A stretch of DNA of 64,000 nucleotides from Amycolatopsis xylanica. GTDB taxonomy: Bacteria > Actinomycetota > Actinomycetes > Mycobacteriales > Pseudonocardiaceae. Below, piece after piece: positions 15,821 through 23,874 of this stretch. The stretch is taken from the NCBI RefSeq assembly GCF_900107045.1, contig NZ_FNON01000005.1, positions 620,001 through 684,000 on the forward strand, in the 5' to 3' direction. The notes below the pieces were generated by a model that had not been told where the DNA came from, did not search any database, and was given only the letters and a program-made list of their open reading frames with translations. Within the stretch, counting starts at the first letter, position 1; every line of letters starts with the position of its first letter. Both the position numbers and the translations under genes were made by a program.

Positions 15821-16187
15821 CCGTCCCCAGCCGCCGCACGGCGGCGACGATCTCCGCGTTGGTCACGCCCTTGACGAGGTACTCGGCCGCGCCCAGCTGC
15901 TTCATCTCGCGCACCATGCCGAGGTCGCTGTAGGCGGAGAACGCCAGAATCCGCGTGCGCGGGGAGCGCAGCCGGATCTCCCGGGTGGCCCTGGGGCCGC
16001 CGCCACCCGGCATCCGGACGTCGAGCACGACGACCGCAGGGGTCAGCCGCTCGGTGAGCTCGATCGCCTCGTCGGTGTCGCCCGCGGTCGCGACCACGTC
16101 GAAGTCCGGCTCGGCCTCGAGCACGTCGCGCAGCGCCTCGCGGATCATCGGGTCGTCGTCGGAGACGAGCACTCTGAGCCGTTTCAC
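15807..16187 (-). CDS. Single-domain response regulator (receiver only)
   Basis: A 126-residue CheY-like receiver. The acidic pocket is LVSDDDPMIREA, the phosphorylatable Asp is in VVVLDVRMPGGGGP, the conserved Ser/Thr region is ILAFSAYSD, and the Lys is in YLVKGVTN. There is no output domain after residue 126, so it must act by protein contact or phosphotransfer. GTG 16187 overlaps the stop of the upstream histidine kinase by 4 bases (GTGA), so the pair is co-translated and very probably a cognate system. Confidence 0.88.
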   Translation of the reverse strand: MKRLRVLVSDDDPMIREALRDVLEAEPDFDVVATAGDTDEAIELTERLTPAVVVLDVRMPGGGGPRATREIRLRSPRTRILAFSAYSDLGMVREMKQLGAAEYLVKGVTNAEIVAAVRRLGTASPA

Positions 16188-17602
16188 GCGAGGCCTCCCG
16201 GAGCCGGCACCCAGAAGTCGACCGTGGTGCCCTCGCCGGGTGCGCCCCGGATGGTCCACCAGCCGTCCACGGCCTCGGCCCGCTCGCGCATCTCGATCAG
16301 CCCGAAATGTTCGCTCGCGGCAGCCGGTTCCCGGCCGGTCAAGCCGACGCCGTCATCGGTGACCAGCACCCGGATGCCGCCGTCTTCGGAGGTCAGCGTC
16401 AGCTCGACGCTGCTCGCGTCCGCGTGTTTGAGCACGTTCACCAGCGCCTCCTGGCAGATGCGGAAGATCGTGATGGCCGTTTCGGCCGACGGCTCGGCGG
16501 CCAGCGTGTGCCGCAGGCCGAACCGCGGGCCCGCCGGGCCGACCACCTCGTGCAGGTAGCCGGTCAGCGCCGTCACCAGCCCGTGCTGGTCGATGCCGGG
16601 CGGGCGCAGCCCGAACACCAGGTTGCGCAGCCTGCCGATGGCGCCGGTGACGGCCTCGTCGAGCCGGGCCAGCCGGGCGGCGTGCTCCGGCAGCTGAGCC
16701 GCGAGCAGCTGCAGCCGCATGCCGACGGCGACCATCGCCTGGATCGAGTCGTCGTGCACGTCCCACGCGATGCGGCGGCGTTCGCGTTCCTGCGCCTCGA
16801 CCAGGTGCGCGAGCAGGCGGCGGCGCTCGCCGAGCGCGCTCTCGGCGCTGCGGCGCTCGGTGAGGTCGCGGGTGACCTTGCCGAAGCCGCGGAGTTCGCC
16901 GGTCTCGTCGAACAGCGCAGTGATGACGACGTTGGCCCAAAAACGGCTGCCGTCCTTGCGCAGGCGCCAGCCTTCGTCCTCGAGACGGCCTCGCGCGATG
17001 GCGGTTTCCAGTTCGCGGGCGGGTTTGCCGCTGTCTTCCGGCGGATAGAAGATCGAGAAGTGCTTGCCGATGATCTCGTCGGCCCGGTAGCCGTTGATGC
17101 GCTCGGCGCCCGCGTTCCAGCTGGCCACCCGCCCGCCGGGATCGAGCATGAAGATGCCGTAGTCGGACACGCCCTGCACGATCAGGCGGAACCGTTCCTC
17201 GCTCTCCCGGAGCGCGTTCTCGGCGTCGCGGCGTTCGGTGAGGTCGCGGGTGACCTTGCCGAAGCCCTGCAGCGCACCGGTTTCGTCGAACAGCGCGGTG
17301 ATGATGACGTTGGCCCAGAAGCGGGTGCCGTCCTTGCGCAGTCGCCAGCCTTCGTCTTCGAGACGGCCCTCGGCGATGGCGGTTTCCAGCTCCCGGCCGG
17401 GTTTGTCGGCGGCGATGTCCTCGGGTGGATAGAAGGTCGAGAAGTGCCTGCCGATGATCTCGTCGGCCTGGTAGCCCTTGATGCGCTCGGCGCCCGCGTT
17501 CCAGGTGATGATGTGACCACGCGGGTCCAGCAGGAAGATGGCGTAGTCCACGACGTTCTGCACAAGCAGGTTCAGCGCTGCTTCGTGGCCGTCCGCTGGC
17601 AT
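16184..17602 (-). CDS. PAS-PAS sensor histidine kinase (HisKA_3 type)
   Basis: A 472-residue cytoplasmic kinase. Two PAS domains (about residues 10-130 and 135-255) are near-identical duplicates, each containing a WNAGAERI-GY-ADEIIG segment and a GWRLRKDG-RFWANV-ITALFDETG segment. A dimerisation helix with ERRRIAWDVHDDSIQAMVAV (the phosphoacceptor His is followed by Asp-Asp) and a HATPase domain (CQEALVNVLKHA; DDGVGL) follow. It has no transmembrane segment, so it senses a cytosolic or redox cue, and the PAS type often binds flavin or heme. ATG 17602 has no clear RBS. It is coupled to the downstream receiver protein and follows an RsbW-like gene. Confidence 0.9.
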   Translation of the reverse strand: MPADGHEAALNLLVQNVVDYAIFLLDPRGHIITWNAGAERIKGYQADEIIGRHFSTFYPPEDIAADKPGRELETAIAEGRLEDEGWRLRKDGTRFWANVIITALFDETGALQGFGKVTRDLTERRDAENALRESEERFRLIVQGVSDYGIFMLDPGGRVASWNAGAERINGYRADEIIGKHFSIFYPPEDSGKPARELETAIARGRLEDEGWRLRKDGSRFWANVVITALFDETGELRGFGKVTRDLTERRSAESALGERRRLLAHLVEAQERERRRIAWDVHDDSIQAMVAVGMRLQLLAAQLPEHAARLARLDEAVTGAIGRLRNLVFGLRPPGIDQHGLVTALTGYLHEVVGPAGPRFGLRHTLAAEPSAETAITIFRICQEALVNVLKHADASSVELTLTSEDGGIRVLVTDDGVGLTGREPAAASEHFGLIEMRERAEAVDGWWTIRGAPGEGTTVDFWVPAPGGLA

Positions 17603-17651
17603 ACCGTAGCTTGGCACGACCGCGGCCCGGTGGCAGCCCACGACGCGGTGA

Positions 17652-18110
17652 TCAGGCCTCGGCCTCGGCGGGTACCAGGGCCGGAGTGAACTCACACCAC
17701 ACGACCTTCCCGTGTTCGGCGGGTGTGAAGCCCCAGCGGGCGCTCAGGTTCTCGACCAGCTTGAGACCCCAGCCGCCGTCGCTGCCGGACTTGCGGATCC
17801 GGGGCGGGCGCGTGGTGGCGTCGGCGACCTCGACCCGCACCTGCCAGGCGGTGCCGCTCAGCCGGAGCAGGTGCGTGCCGCCACCGTGCAGGAACGCGTT
17901 GGTGACCAGCTCGGAGGCGACGAGCACGACGTCCTCGTGTTCACCGGTGTAGCGCCAAGCCGCCAGCGTGTCGCGGACGAAGCCGCGGACGAGCACGGTC
18001 TGGTCGCCTGCCAGGCGCAGCTCCGCCTCTCGCGTGAGCGACCGGTTGTCCATGGTGACACTGTGCGACAGGGGAGTGCCCGCGCACGAGATGCGAAGGT
18101 CTCTCGTCAT
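17652..18110 (-). CDS. HATPase-type anti-sigma factor / serine kinase (RsbW-like)
   Basis: A protein of up to 152 residues with a GHKL ATPase fold. The N box is VLVASELVTNAFLHGGG, and the later GSDGGWGLKLVENLSARWG contains the G boxes. Such proteins bind a sigma factor or phosphorylate a STAS antagonist. It sits in an operon between a LuxR-type regulator upstream (14-base gap) and the PAS-PAS kinase downstream (49-base gap). The start is uncertain: ATG 18110 or the ATG 19 codons later (18053), with no convincing RBS for either. Partner sigma and STAS proteins in this window are candidates only. Confidence 0.82.
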   Translation of the reverse strand: MTRDLRISCAGTPLSHSVTMDNRSLTREAELRLAGDQTVLVRGFVRDTLAAWRYTGEHEDVVLVASELVTNAFLHGGGTHLLRLSGTAWQVRVEVADATTRPPRIRKSGSDGGWGLKLVENLSARWGFTPAEHGKVVWCEFTPALVPAEAEA

Positions 18111-18124
18111 CTAGTGCATTTGCA

Positions 18125-18742
18125 TCAGTCGACGAGGCCCTCGCGGCGCGCGATCGCCACCGCTTCGAGCTGCGAGCGGGCGCCGAGCTTCTCCAGCACG
18201 CGCTGGACGTGGTTGCGCGCGGTGTTCCTGGCGACGCCGAGCCGTTCGCTGATCTGCGCGGTGTCCGAGCCCTCGGAGAGCAGCACGAGGGTCTGCTGTT
18301 CGCGCGCGGTCAGCGCCGCGCCGGGCACCCGGCCGGTCAGCCGGTCGAGCACCCCGCCCAGCAGGCTCGGCGCGAACACCACCTCGCCGGCGGCGACCCG
18401 GCGTACGGCGGATTCGAGCTCGTCGAGCCGCGCCGACTTGAGCACCAGCCCGGCGCCGCCCGCTTCGGCGACCCTGGCGGCGACGGCCGCGCTCGCCTCG
18501 CCGGTCAGCACCAGCACCCGGGAACCGGCCGCTTCGAGCTCTCCGATGGCGGCGACGGCGTCACCGTCGGGGAGCCGCCGGTCCAGCACCACGACATCGG
18601 GGCGGCAGCGGGCGGTCTCGGTGAGCGCGGTCGCGATGGACTTGGCCCTGGCCACGATCTCCATGCCCGACTGCTCCAGCGCGAGCCCGATCGCCTCGGC
18701 CACCATGTCGTGGTCCTCGACGAGCACCACGCGGATCGGCAT
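18125..18742 (-). CDS. LuxR/NarL-type response regulator
   Basis: A 205-residue regulator: receiver domain (acidic pocket VLVEDHDMV, phospho-Asp in VVVLDRRLPDGD, Lys in LVLKSARLDEL) and a C-terminal LuxR helix-turn-helix (LTAREQQTLVLLSEGSDTAQIS, then LGVARNTARNHVQRVLEKLGA). I chose ATG 18742 because TAGGAT lies exactly 7 bases upstream, consistent with leaderless transcription; an ATG three codons earlier is inside that box. It heads a minus-strand operon with an RsbW-like protein, the PAS-PAS kinase and a receiver protein. Confidence 0.9.
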   Translation of the reverse strand: MPIRVVLVEDHDMVAEAIGLALEQSGMEIVARAKSIATALTETARCRPDVVVLDRRLPDGDAVAAIGELEAAGSRVLVLTGEASAAVAARVAEAGGAGLVLKSARLDELESAVRRVAAGEVVFAPSLLGGVLDRLTGRVPGAALTAREQQTLVLLSEGSDTAQISERLGVARNTARNHVQRVLEKLGARSQLEAVAIARREGLVD

Positions 18743-18797
18743 GCGGGTCATCCTAGCGAGGGACCAGGCGTCCGGCTGATCAGTCCGGAATGGACGG

Positions 18798-19586
18798 TCA
18801 GTGCGCGTCGACGGCCGCCTGCGCCGCGTCGTACACCGCCTGCGCGGCGTCGAACGCCCGCCCGGCTTCCGCCTTGGCCTTTTCGGCTTCGGCGAGCCGT
18901 TCGCGCAGCGCCGCGGCCGCCTCGGCGGCGCGGTCGGCCTTGCGCCTGGCACGCGTGAGTTCGGCGTGCGCCTTGTCGCGGGTCTTGCCCAGTTCCTCCG
19001 CCTCGCGCCGTCGCCGCTCGCGCTCCTGTTTCGCGGCGGGGTCCTCGGCTCGCGGCTTCTTGGGTGCCTTTTCCACCGGCTTCGGCACCAGCTTGAGCTT
19101 GGGCCGTTTGGGGAGCTTGACGGTCGCGGCGGTCAGCCAGTGATCGCCGGCGTCCGGTTGCAGCGCGGCGGTGAGGTTGCCTTCGGCGGCCGCTTCGGCG
19201 GCGTCCGGGTTGGCGACGACGGCTTCGAGTGTCGCTTCGACGTCCCTGGCCACCGGGTCGCTCAGCGACGGCCCGAGCCTGAGCGTGCGGGCGACCAGCT
19301 CGTGCCGCTGCCGGGTGAGCACGCGCAGTTCGGCGCCGTCGAGTTCGGCATGGGCCTTGCGGAGCCGCTCGCCGAGCGCGGCGAGTTCGTCCAGCGCCTC
19401 GGGATGGGCCCTGGCCAGCCAATTGACGACGGCGGCCGCGGCGGTCGGCTTGCGCAGCGCCCTGATCCGCTCGGCCAGATCGGGGTCGCCGCCGGTCTTC
19501 GCCTCGCGGGCGCGGGCGTTCCGCGCGGTGATGAACGCCGACGGCTCACCCGCGTACAGTTCCTCGACCACCGACTCGAACTCCAT
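18798..19586 (-). CDS. Coiled-coil protein of unknown function
   Basis: A 262-residue, mostly helical cytosolic protein. Residues 1-130 form a helical domain starting with FESVVEELYAGEPSAFITAR and including KPTAAAAVVNWLARAHPEAL. A Lys/Pro-rich linker (KLPKRPKLKLVPKPVEKAPK) is followed by a long Lys/Arg/Glu/Ala coiled coil to the C-terminus. I recognise the pattern from other actinomycetes but know no function. ATG 19586 is chosen; 13 extra codons upstream give no better RBS. It is divergent from the MEDS kinase gene and separate from the regulator operon downstream. Confidence 0.75.
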   Translation of the reverse strand: MEFESVVEELYAGEPSAFITARNARAREAKTGGDPDLAERIRALRKPTAAAAVVNWLARAHPEALDELAALGERLRKAHAELDGAELRVLTRQRHELVARTLRLGPSLSDPVARDVEATLEAVVANPDAAEAAAEGNLTAALQPDAGDHWLTAATVKLPKRPKLKLVPKPVEKAPKKPRAEDPAAKQERERRRREAEELGKTRDKAHAELTRARRKADRAAEAAAALRERLAEAEKAKAEAGRAFDAAQAVYDAAQAAVDAH

Positions 19587-19626
19587 CGCCGTCAGCGAAC
19601 CACATCGGCCTGTGGGAAGCCACACG

Positions 19627-19651
19627 GTTGATCTCGCACAGGCGGGGGTAC
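19627..19651 (+). promoter_or_regulatory. SigB-like promoter for the MEDS kinase operon
   Basis: GTTG (19627-19630), 15 bases, GGGTAC (19646-19651). One mismatch in each element relative to GTTT and GGGTAT. It lies 29 bases before GTG 19680. Confidence 0.45.
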
Positions 19652-19679
19652 CACGAGGGGCAGAGAGAGGGTGGTATCA

Positions 19680-20621
19680 GTGACGAGCATGGCGACTGTG
19701 GAGGCGGCCGCGAACCCGTTCGTCCATCCCGCGTTGTTCTATCGCGGGCCTCGGGAGTACCTGGCGGGAACGATCCCGTTCATACTCGACGGCCTGGCGC
19801 TCGGCGAGCCGGTCGCCGTTTCGGTGCCGGGACCCAATCTGGACCTCATCCGCGGCGGACTCGGTGACGCGGCGGGCGAGGTGCTGCTGCTGGACATGAC
19901 CGAGGAAGGCCGCAACCCCGGCCGGATCATCCCCGGCGTGCTGCGGGCGTTCGCGGACCGGCACACCGGCACCCGGGTGCGGATCATCGGCGAGCCGATC
20001 TGGCCGGAGCGGTCCGAAAGCGAGTACCCGGCCTGCGCCGCGCACGAGGCGTTGATCAACCACGCGTTCGCCGGGCGGCGGGTGACGATCCTGTGCCCGT
20101 ACGACGTGGACCGGCTCAAGCCACTCGTGCTCGACGACGCGCTGCGCACGCATCCCGTGGTCATCGACGTCTCCGGCGAGCACGAGAGCGGCCACTACGC
20201 GCCGGACGAGGTCATCTCGGGCTACAACGTGCCACTGCCCGAACCGGGTGAGGCCTTTTCGCTGGCGGTCGACTTGACCGGCTTGAAGGCGTTGCGCGTC
20301 TTCGCGGCCGAGCACGCGCGGCTCGCCGGGCTCGGGGAGGACCGCGTCGGCGACGTCGTGCTGGTGGCGAGCGAGCTCGCCGCGAACAGCATCGTGCACG
20401 CCCGCGACCGCGCGTCGATCCGGATCTGGCGTGAGGACAGGCACCTCGTGTGCGAATCCGCCGACCACGGCCATCTGGCCGACCCCTTGGCGGGCAAGCG
20501 GCCCGCCCGGCCCGGTCAACTGGGCGGGCGGGGCCTGTTGCTGGTCAACCAGCTCGCGGACCTGGTCCGCGTCTACTCGGTGCCGGGCAGCACGGTGATC
20601 AGGGCCTGGTTCCGCCGCTGA
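19680..20621 (+). CDS. MEDS-domain sensor with HATPase (anti-sigma/kinase-like)
   Basis: A 313-residue protein. The N-terminal MEDS (DcmR-type sensory) domain covers about residues 15-190 (HPALFYRGPREYLAGTIPF; ILDGLALGEPVAVSV). A C-terminal GHKL ATPase domain follows (VVLVASELAANSIVHA; LGGRGLLLVNQLADLV). In actinobacteria this pairing is a common soluble sensor that probably acts as a serine kinase or anti-sigma factor. GTG 19680 is chosen because GAGAGAGG precedes it at a usable distance; GTG 19671 and ATG 19689 are alternatives. The CYTH-CHAD gene follows after 32 bases, probably in the same transcript. Confidence 0.87.
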   Translation: MTSMATVEAAANPFVHPALFYRGPREYLAGTIPFILDGLALGEPVAVSVPGPNLDLIRGGLGDAAGEVLLLDMTEEGRNPGRIIPGVLRAFADRHTGTRVRIIGEPIWPERSESEYPACAAHEALINHAFAGRRVTILCPYDVDRLKPLVLDDALRTHPVVIDVSGEHESGHYAPDEVISGYNVPLPEPGEAFSLAVDLTGLKALRVFAAEHARLAGLGEDRVGDVVLVASELAANSIVHARDRASIRIWREDRHLVCESADHGHLADPLAGKRPARPGQLGGRGLLLVNQLADLVRVYSVPGSTVIRAWFRR

Positions 20622-20653
20622 CAGTTCCGCCGCTGACAACGGAAAGGAGTCCC

Positions 20654-22171
20654 ATGGCAGCGCCCGTCAGCCAGCTGGAAAGGGAGCGCAAGTACGAACT
20701 CGGGGCGGGCGGCCAGGTGCCGATACTCGCCGGCGCCGGAGCCGTGGCGCGGCAAGAGGGTCCGGTCGAGCAGCTGCTGGACGCGACCTACTTCGACACC
20801 ACGGACTACCGGCTGGCGCGCGCCGGTATCACCCTGCGCCGCCGCACCGGCGGCGACGACGCGGGCTGGCACCTCAAGCTGCCGGTCTCGTCCGACACCC
20901 GTGAAGAGCTCCACGTGCCCTTGCGCCGCAACAATCCCTCGAAGGTGCCGGGCAGGCTCGCCCGCCTGGTGACCGCGTACACCGCGGGCTCACGGCTGGT
21001 GCCGATCGCGCATCTCAAGACCGACCGGTTCTCGTACCGCCTGGCCGACGCGGACGGCCGCGTCCTCGCGACGCTCACCGACGACCACGTCACCGGCGAG
21101 GCAGGGGGAGCGGTCGCGCACATCGACAGCTGGCGGGAACTCGAGGTCGAACTCGAAGCGGACGCCGAACCCCGGCTGCTCGACGACCTCGACCGGGCGC
21201 TGGTGCCCTCGGGCGCGTCCGCGTCGAAGTACCCGTCCAAGATGCGGCGCCTCGTGGGCGAGCTGGTCCCGAAACGCAAGCCGGTCAAGGTGGGCAAGAA
21301 CCCGGACGCGGGCACAGTCGTGCTCGCGTACCTGCGTGAGCAGTTCGACCACCTGCGCCGCAACGACATCGGCGTCCGCCGGGACGCCGACGACGCCGTC
21401 CACCAGATGCGGGTCGCGTCCCGCAGGCTTCGCGGCGCCTTCCGGACGTTCAAGAAGATCATCGACGTCCCCGAGTCTCTTGCCGCCGAGCTGAAGTGGC
21501 TGGCCGGTGAGCTGGGCCCGGCCAGGGACACCGAGGTCATGGCCGCGACGCTGAACAAGCAGCTCGACGGCCTGCCGCCGGAGTTCGTGCTCGGCCGGGT
21601 GCGGCAGCTGCTCGTCCGGCACTTCTCGCGTGAGGGCGAGGAAGCGCGGACGCGCGCGGTGGAAGCGTTGAACAGCAAGCGGTATCTCGCGCTGCTGTCC
21701 TCTTTGGACGACGTGCTGGACGCGCCGCCGCTGACGAAGCGGGCCCGTCGGCCCGCGCGCAAGGAGTTGCGCAAAGCCGTGCGCAAGGCGGGCTGCAAGC
21801 TCGCCCGCGCCGAGGCCGCGACGCATGGCGCGTCCGATCGCGATCCGTCCGATCTGGACGTCGCCCTGCACGAGACGCGCAAGAAGGCGAAGCGTGCGCG
21901 GTACGCCGCGGACGCGGTGAAGCCGGTGCTGGGCAAGAAGCTCGGCAAGTGGCGTAAGAAGGTCAAGGCGGTGCAGGGAACCTTGGGTGAGCACCAGGAC
22001 ACGGTCGTGACCCGGGAAACCCTGTACCGGCTGGGCATCGGCGCCTTCCGGGACGGCGACAACTCGTTCACGTACGGGCTCCTGCACGGCTGCAACACCG
22101 AACTCGCGCACGAAAAGCAACGCGAGTTCCGCGCCCAGTGGGCCAAACTCCCCGCCCTGCCCAAGAGCTAA
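20654..22171 (+). CDS. CYTH and CHAD domain protein
   Basis: A 505-residue protein. The N-terminal CYTH (triphosphate tunnel metalloenzyme) domain has the signature ERERKYEL near residue 9-16 and repeated acidic/basic strands up to about residue 205. The C-terminal CHAD domain (about 225-495) is helical and rich in conserved His, Lys and Arg (VHQMRVASRRLRGAFRTFKK; LHETRKKAKRARYA). CHAD domains bind inorganic polyphosphate, and CYTH domains hydrolyse triphosphates, so a polyphosphate-related role is likely. ATG 20654 follows GGAAAGGAG. It is downstream of the MEDS kinase and ends at an unusual repeat region. Confidence 0.92.
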   Translation: MAAPVSQLERERKYELGAGGQVPILAGAGAVARQEGPVEQLLDATYFDTTDYRLARAGITLRRRTGGDDAGWHLKLPVSSDTREELHVPLRRNNPSKVPGRLARLVTAYTAGSRLVPIAHLKTDRFSYRLADADGRVLATLTDDHVTGEAGGAVAHIDSWRELEVELEADAEPRLLDDLDRALVPSGASASKYPSKMRRLVGELVPKRKPVKVGKNPDAGTVVLAYLREQFDHLRRNDIGVRRDADDAVHQMRVASRRLRGAFRTFKKIIDVPESLAAELKWLAGELGPARDTEVMAATLNKQLDGLPPEFVLGRVRQLLVRHFSREGEEARTRAVEALNSKRYLALLSSLDDVLDAPPLTKRARRPARKELRKAVRKAGCKLARAEAATHGASDRDPSDLDVALHETRKKAKRARYAADAVKPVLGKKLGKWRKKVKAVQGTLGEHQDTVVTRETLYRLGIGAFRDGDNSFTYGLLHGCNTELAHEKQREFRAQWAKLPALPKS

Positions 22172-22174
22172 GAG

Positions 22175-22194
22175 GTCGTGAGTGTTGCGGCCGG
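22175..22194 (+). repeat. Half copy of the family-A hairpin
   Basis: GTCGTGAGTGTTGCGGCCGG occurs 4 bases after the CYTH-CHAD stop codon, without the second arm. It matches one arm of the hairpins at 22476, 49537, 58141 and 58355. Confidence 0.7.
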
Positions 22195-22292
22195 TCATTG
22201 GGCGGAAGCCAAATATGGCGTGTCGCGGGGCAGCTGGGTGAGGGCCTCCCTCACTCAGTCCGAGTGGGTGAGGGCGTCCCTCACCCGAATAT

Positions 22293-22408
22293 TTGGGTGG
22301 GGGAGGCCCTGACTGCCCGGGTTGGGTGAGGGAGGCCCTGACTGCCCGGGTTGGGTGAGGGAGGCCCTGACTGCCCGGGTTGGGTGAGGGAGGCCCTGAC
22401 TGCCCGGA
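22293..22408. repeat. Four tandem copies of a 29-bp repeat
   Basis: Units at 22293, 22322, 22351 and 22380, almost identical, based on TTGGGTGAGGGAGGCCCTG followed by ACTGCCCGGG. They are flanked by related but rearranged blocks containing GTGAGGGCCTCCCTCAC (near 22239 and 22412). The period is not a multiple of three, so it is not coding. Each unit can form partial stems with the flanking blocks. This fills the 350-base gap between convergent genes. Confidence 0.85.
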
Positions 22409-22475
22409 TTGGGTGAGGGCCTCCCTCACTCAATCCGGGTTACGCGGATGGTCGGGCGAGCCTGCCGAGTGGGGA

Positions 22476-22520
22476 GTCGTGAGTGTTTTCGCCGGTTAGA
22501 ACCGGCCGCAACACTCACGA
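22476..22520. repeat. Family-A hairpin, likely bidirectional terminator
   Basis: Arms TCGTGAGTGTT-N4-CCGGTT and AACCGG-N4-AACACTCACGA enclose a short loop. It ends 4 bases from the stop codon of the sigma factor gene, between convergent genes. Confidence 0.75.
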
Positions 22521-22523
22521 TGC

Positions 22524-23315
22524 TTAGGCGTCGCCGGTGAGCTTGCCGCGCAGCTGGTCCAGTGTCTGCGACAGCAGGCGCGACACGTGCATCTGCGAGA
22601 TGCCGATCTTGTCGGCGATCTGGGTCTGGGTCATGTTGCCGAAGAACCGCATCACCAGGATCGAGCGTTCACGCGCGGGCAGCTCCCGCAGCAGCGGCTG
22701 CAGTGCCTCGTGGTTCTCGACGTTGACCAGATCCAGGTCGTCCTCGCCGAGCGTGTCGGCGAGCGACATCGTCTCGGAGTCGCTGAAGATCGGCTTGTCC
22801 ACCGAAAGCGTCTGGTAGGCGTTGCCCGCCAGCAGGCCTTCGCGCACTTCGTCGACGTCGAGGCCGAGGTGCTCGGCCAGCTCGGTCGGGGTCGGCGCGC
22901 GGCCGAGGCGTTGGGAAAGCGTGCTCGAGCCTTGGCTCAGCGAGAGGTGCAGCTCCTTGAGCCTGCGCGGGACGCGCACGGCCCAGCCGGTGTCGCGGAA
23001 GTGCCTGCGGACCTCGCCCATGATGGTGGGCACCGCGAAGGACAGGAAGTCGCTGCCGCGGTCGGGCTGGAACCGGTCGACCGCGTTGATCAGGCCGATC
23101 CTGGCCACCTGCAGCAGGTCCTCGCGCGGTTCGCCACGGCCGGTGAAGCGGTAGGCGATGTGCTCGGCGACCGGGAGGAACTCGGTGACGAGCTGGTGCC
23201 GGACCGCGTCACGGCGGGGGTCGTCGGCGTCGAGCGCGGCCAGTTCCTCGAGCAGTGGCACACAGTGGGCGTACTCGTCGCGACGCTGATGGGTCATTTC
23301 CCGGTCAGCGTTCAC
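22524..23315 (-). CDS. SigB/SigF/SigG-family RNA polymerase sigma factor
   Basis: A 263-residue alternative sigma factor. It has region 2 (EDLLQVARIGLINAVDRFQPD, then FLSFAVPTIMGEVRRHFRDT), region 3 (LSQRLGRAPTPTELAEHLGL) and region 4 (RSILVMRFFGNMTQTQIADK with the helix-turn-helix IGISQMHVSRLLSQTL), and no region 1. This is the group-3 stress/sporulation class. GTG 23315 overlaps the stop of the rsbW-like gene by 4 bases, so factor and antagonist are co-translated. Promoters resembling its expected consensus (GTTT-N15/16-GGGTAT) occur in front of several genes in this window, including its own operon. Confidence 0.92.
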   Translation of the reverse strand: MNADREMTHQRRDEYAHCVPLLEELAALDADDPRRDAVRHQLVTEFLPVAEHIAYRFTGRGEPREDLLQVARIGLINAVDRFQPDRGSDFLSFAVPTIMGEVRRHFRDTGWAVRVPRRLKELHLSLSQGSSTLSQRLGRAPTPTELAEHLGLDVDEVREGLLAGNAYQTLSVDKPIFSDSETMSLADTLGEDDLDLVNVENHEALQPLLRELPARERSILVMRFFGNMTQTQIADKIGISQMHVSRLLSQTLDQLRGKLTGDA

Positions 23316-23749
23316 ACCGCATCAGTCCCCGCGCGGACGACGAACTCGATGATCACCGCGGAACTGGCGCCGTCGCCGGGCTCGATGGCCGTCCAAGCCG
23401 ATTCGGTCAGTGTGGTGAGCACGTGCCAGCCGAACGAGCTGGTGCTGGGGGCCTCGGTGTGCAGCGTCGTGGTGGAGACCGTGACGTGCAGGCCGCCGGG
23501 CACCGGGCGGAACCGGCACCTGAGGAAGGCGCCGAGGTCGGCCTGCTCGATCAGCTCCGCGCAGGCCTCGTCGACCGCCATTTTGGCGTCCGAGATGGCG
23601 TCGAGATGGAAATCCGCTCGCGCCGCCATGCCTTGCGCGAGCATGCGTACCAAGGACAGCTGACCAGCGTGCGCTGGGACTCGCAGTTCGACAACCTCGT
23701 CGAGTAGCTCGTCGATACCGTCGGGGGTCTTCTCATGCCTAGCCTCCAT
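23312..23749 (-). CDS. RsbW-like anti-sigma factor
   Basis: A 145-residue GHKL-fold protein. The N-box region is DAISDAKMAVDEACAELIEQ, and the later SSFGWHVLTTLTES replaces the usual G box, so ATP binding may be degenerate. Position and coupling (its stop overlaps the start of the sigma gene) identify it as the probable anti-sigma factor for the adjacent SigB-type factor. ATG 23749 is chosen because a SigB-like -10 element ends 9 bases upstream; an ATG 7 codons earlier would lie upstream of that element. Confidence 0.88.
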   Translation of the reverse strand: MEARHEKTPDGIDELLDEVVELRVPAHAGQLSLVRMLAQGMAARADFHLDAISDAKMAVDEACAELIEQADLGAFLRCRFRPVPGGLHVTVSTTTLHTEAPSTSSFGWHVLTTLTESAWTAIEPGDGASSAVIIEFVVRAGTDAV

Positions 23750-23758
23750 GCGGTGGCT

Positions 23759-23784
23759 ATACCCAGTCATCGGAGGCCTGACAC
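23759..23784 (-). promoter_or_regulatory. SigB-like autoregulatory promoter of the rsbW-sigB operon
   Basis: Minus strand: GTGT, 16 bases, GGGTAT. The -10 element ends 10 bases before the ATG, so the mRNA would be virtually leaderless. Autoregulation of this kind is usual for SigB-class factors. Confidence 0.6.
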
Positions 23785-23874
23785 TTCCTGGCGAGGTTTA
23801 TCTCGGGAATGTGCACAAAGGACACGGCGGGCGGTACGTGGTGTACTGACCTGGACGGACTCTCGGGAGGCAGC

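Noticed and set aside
22293..22408. Possible CRISPR array
   Set aside because: The 29-bp units are directly adjacent with no spacers, and no cas genes are present.
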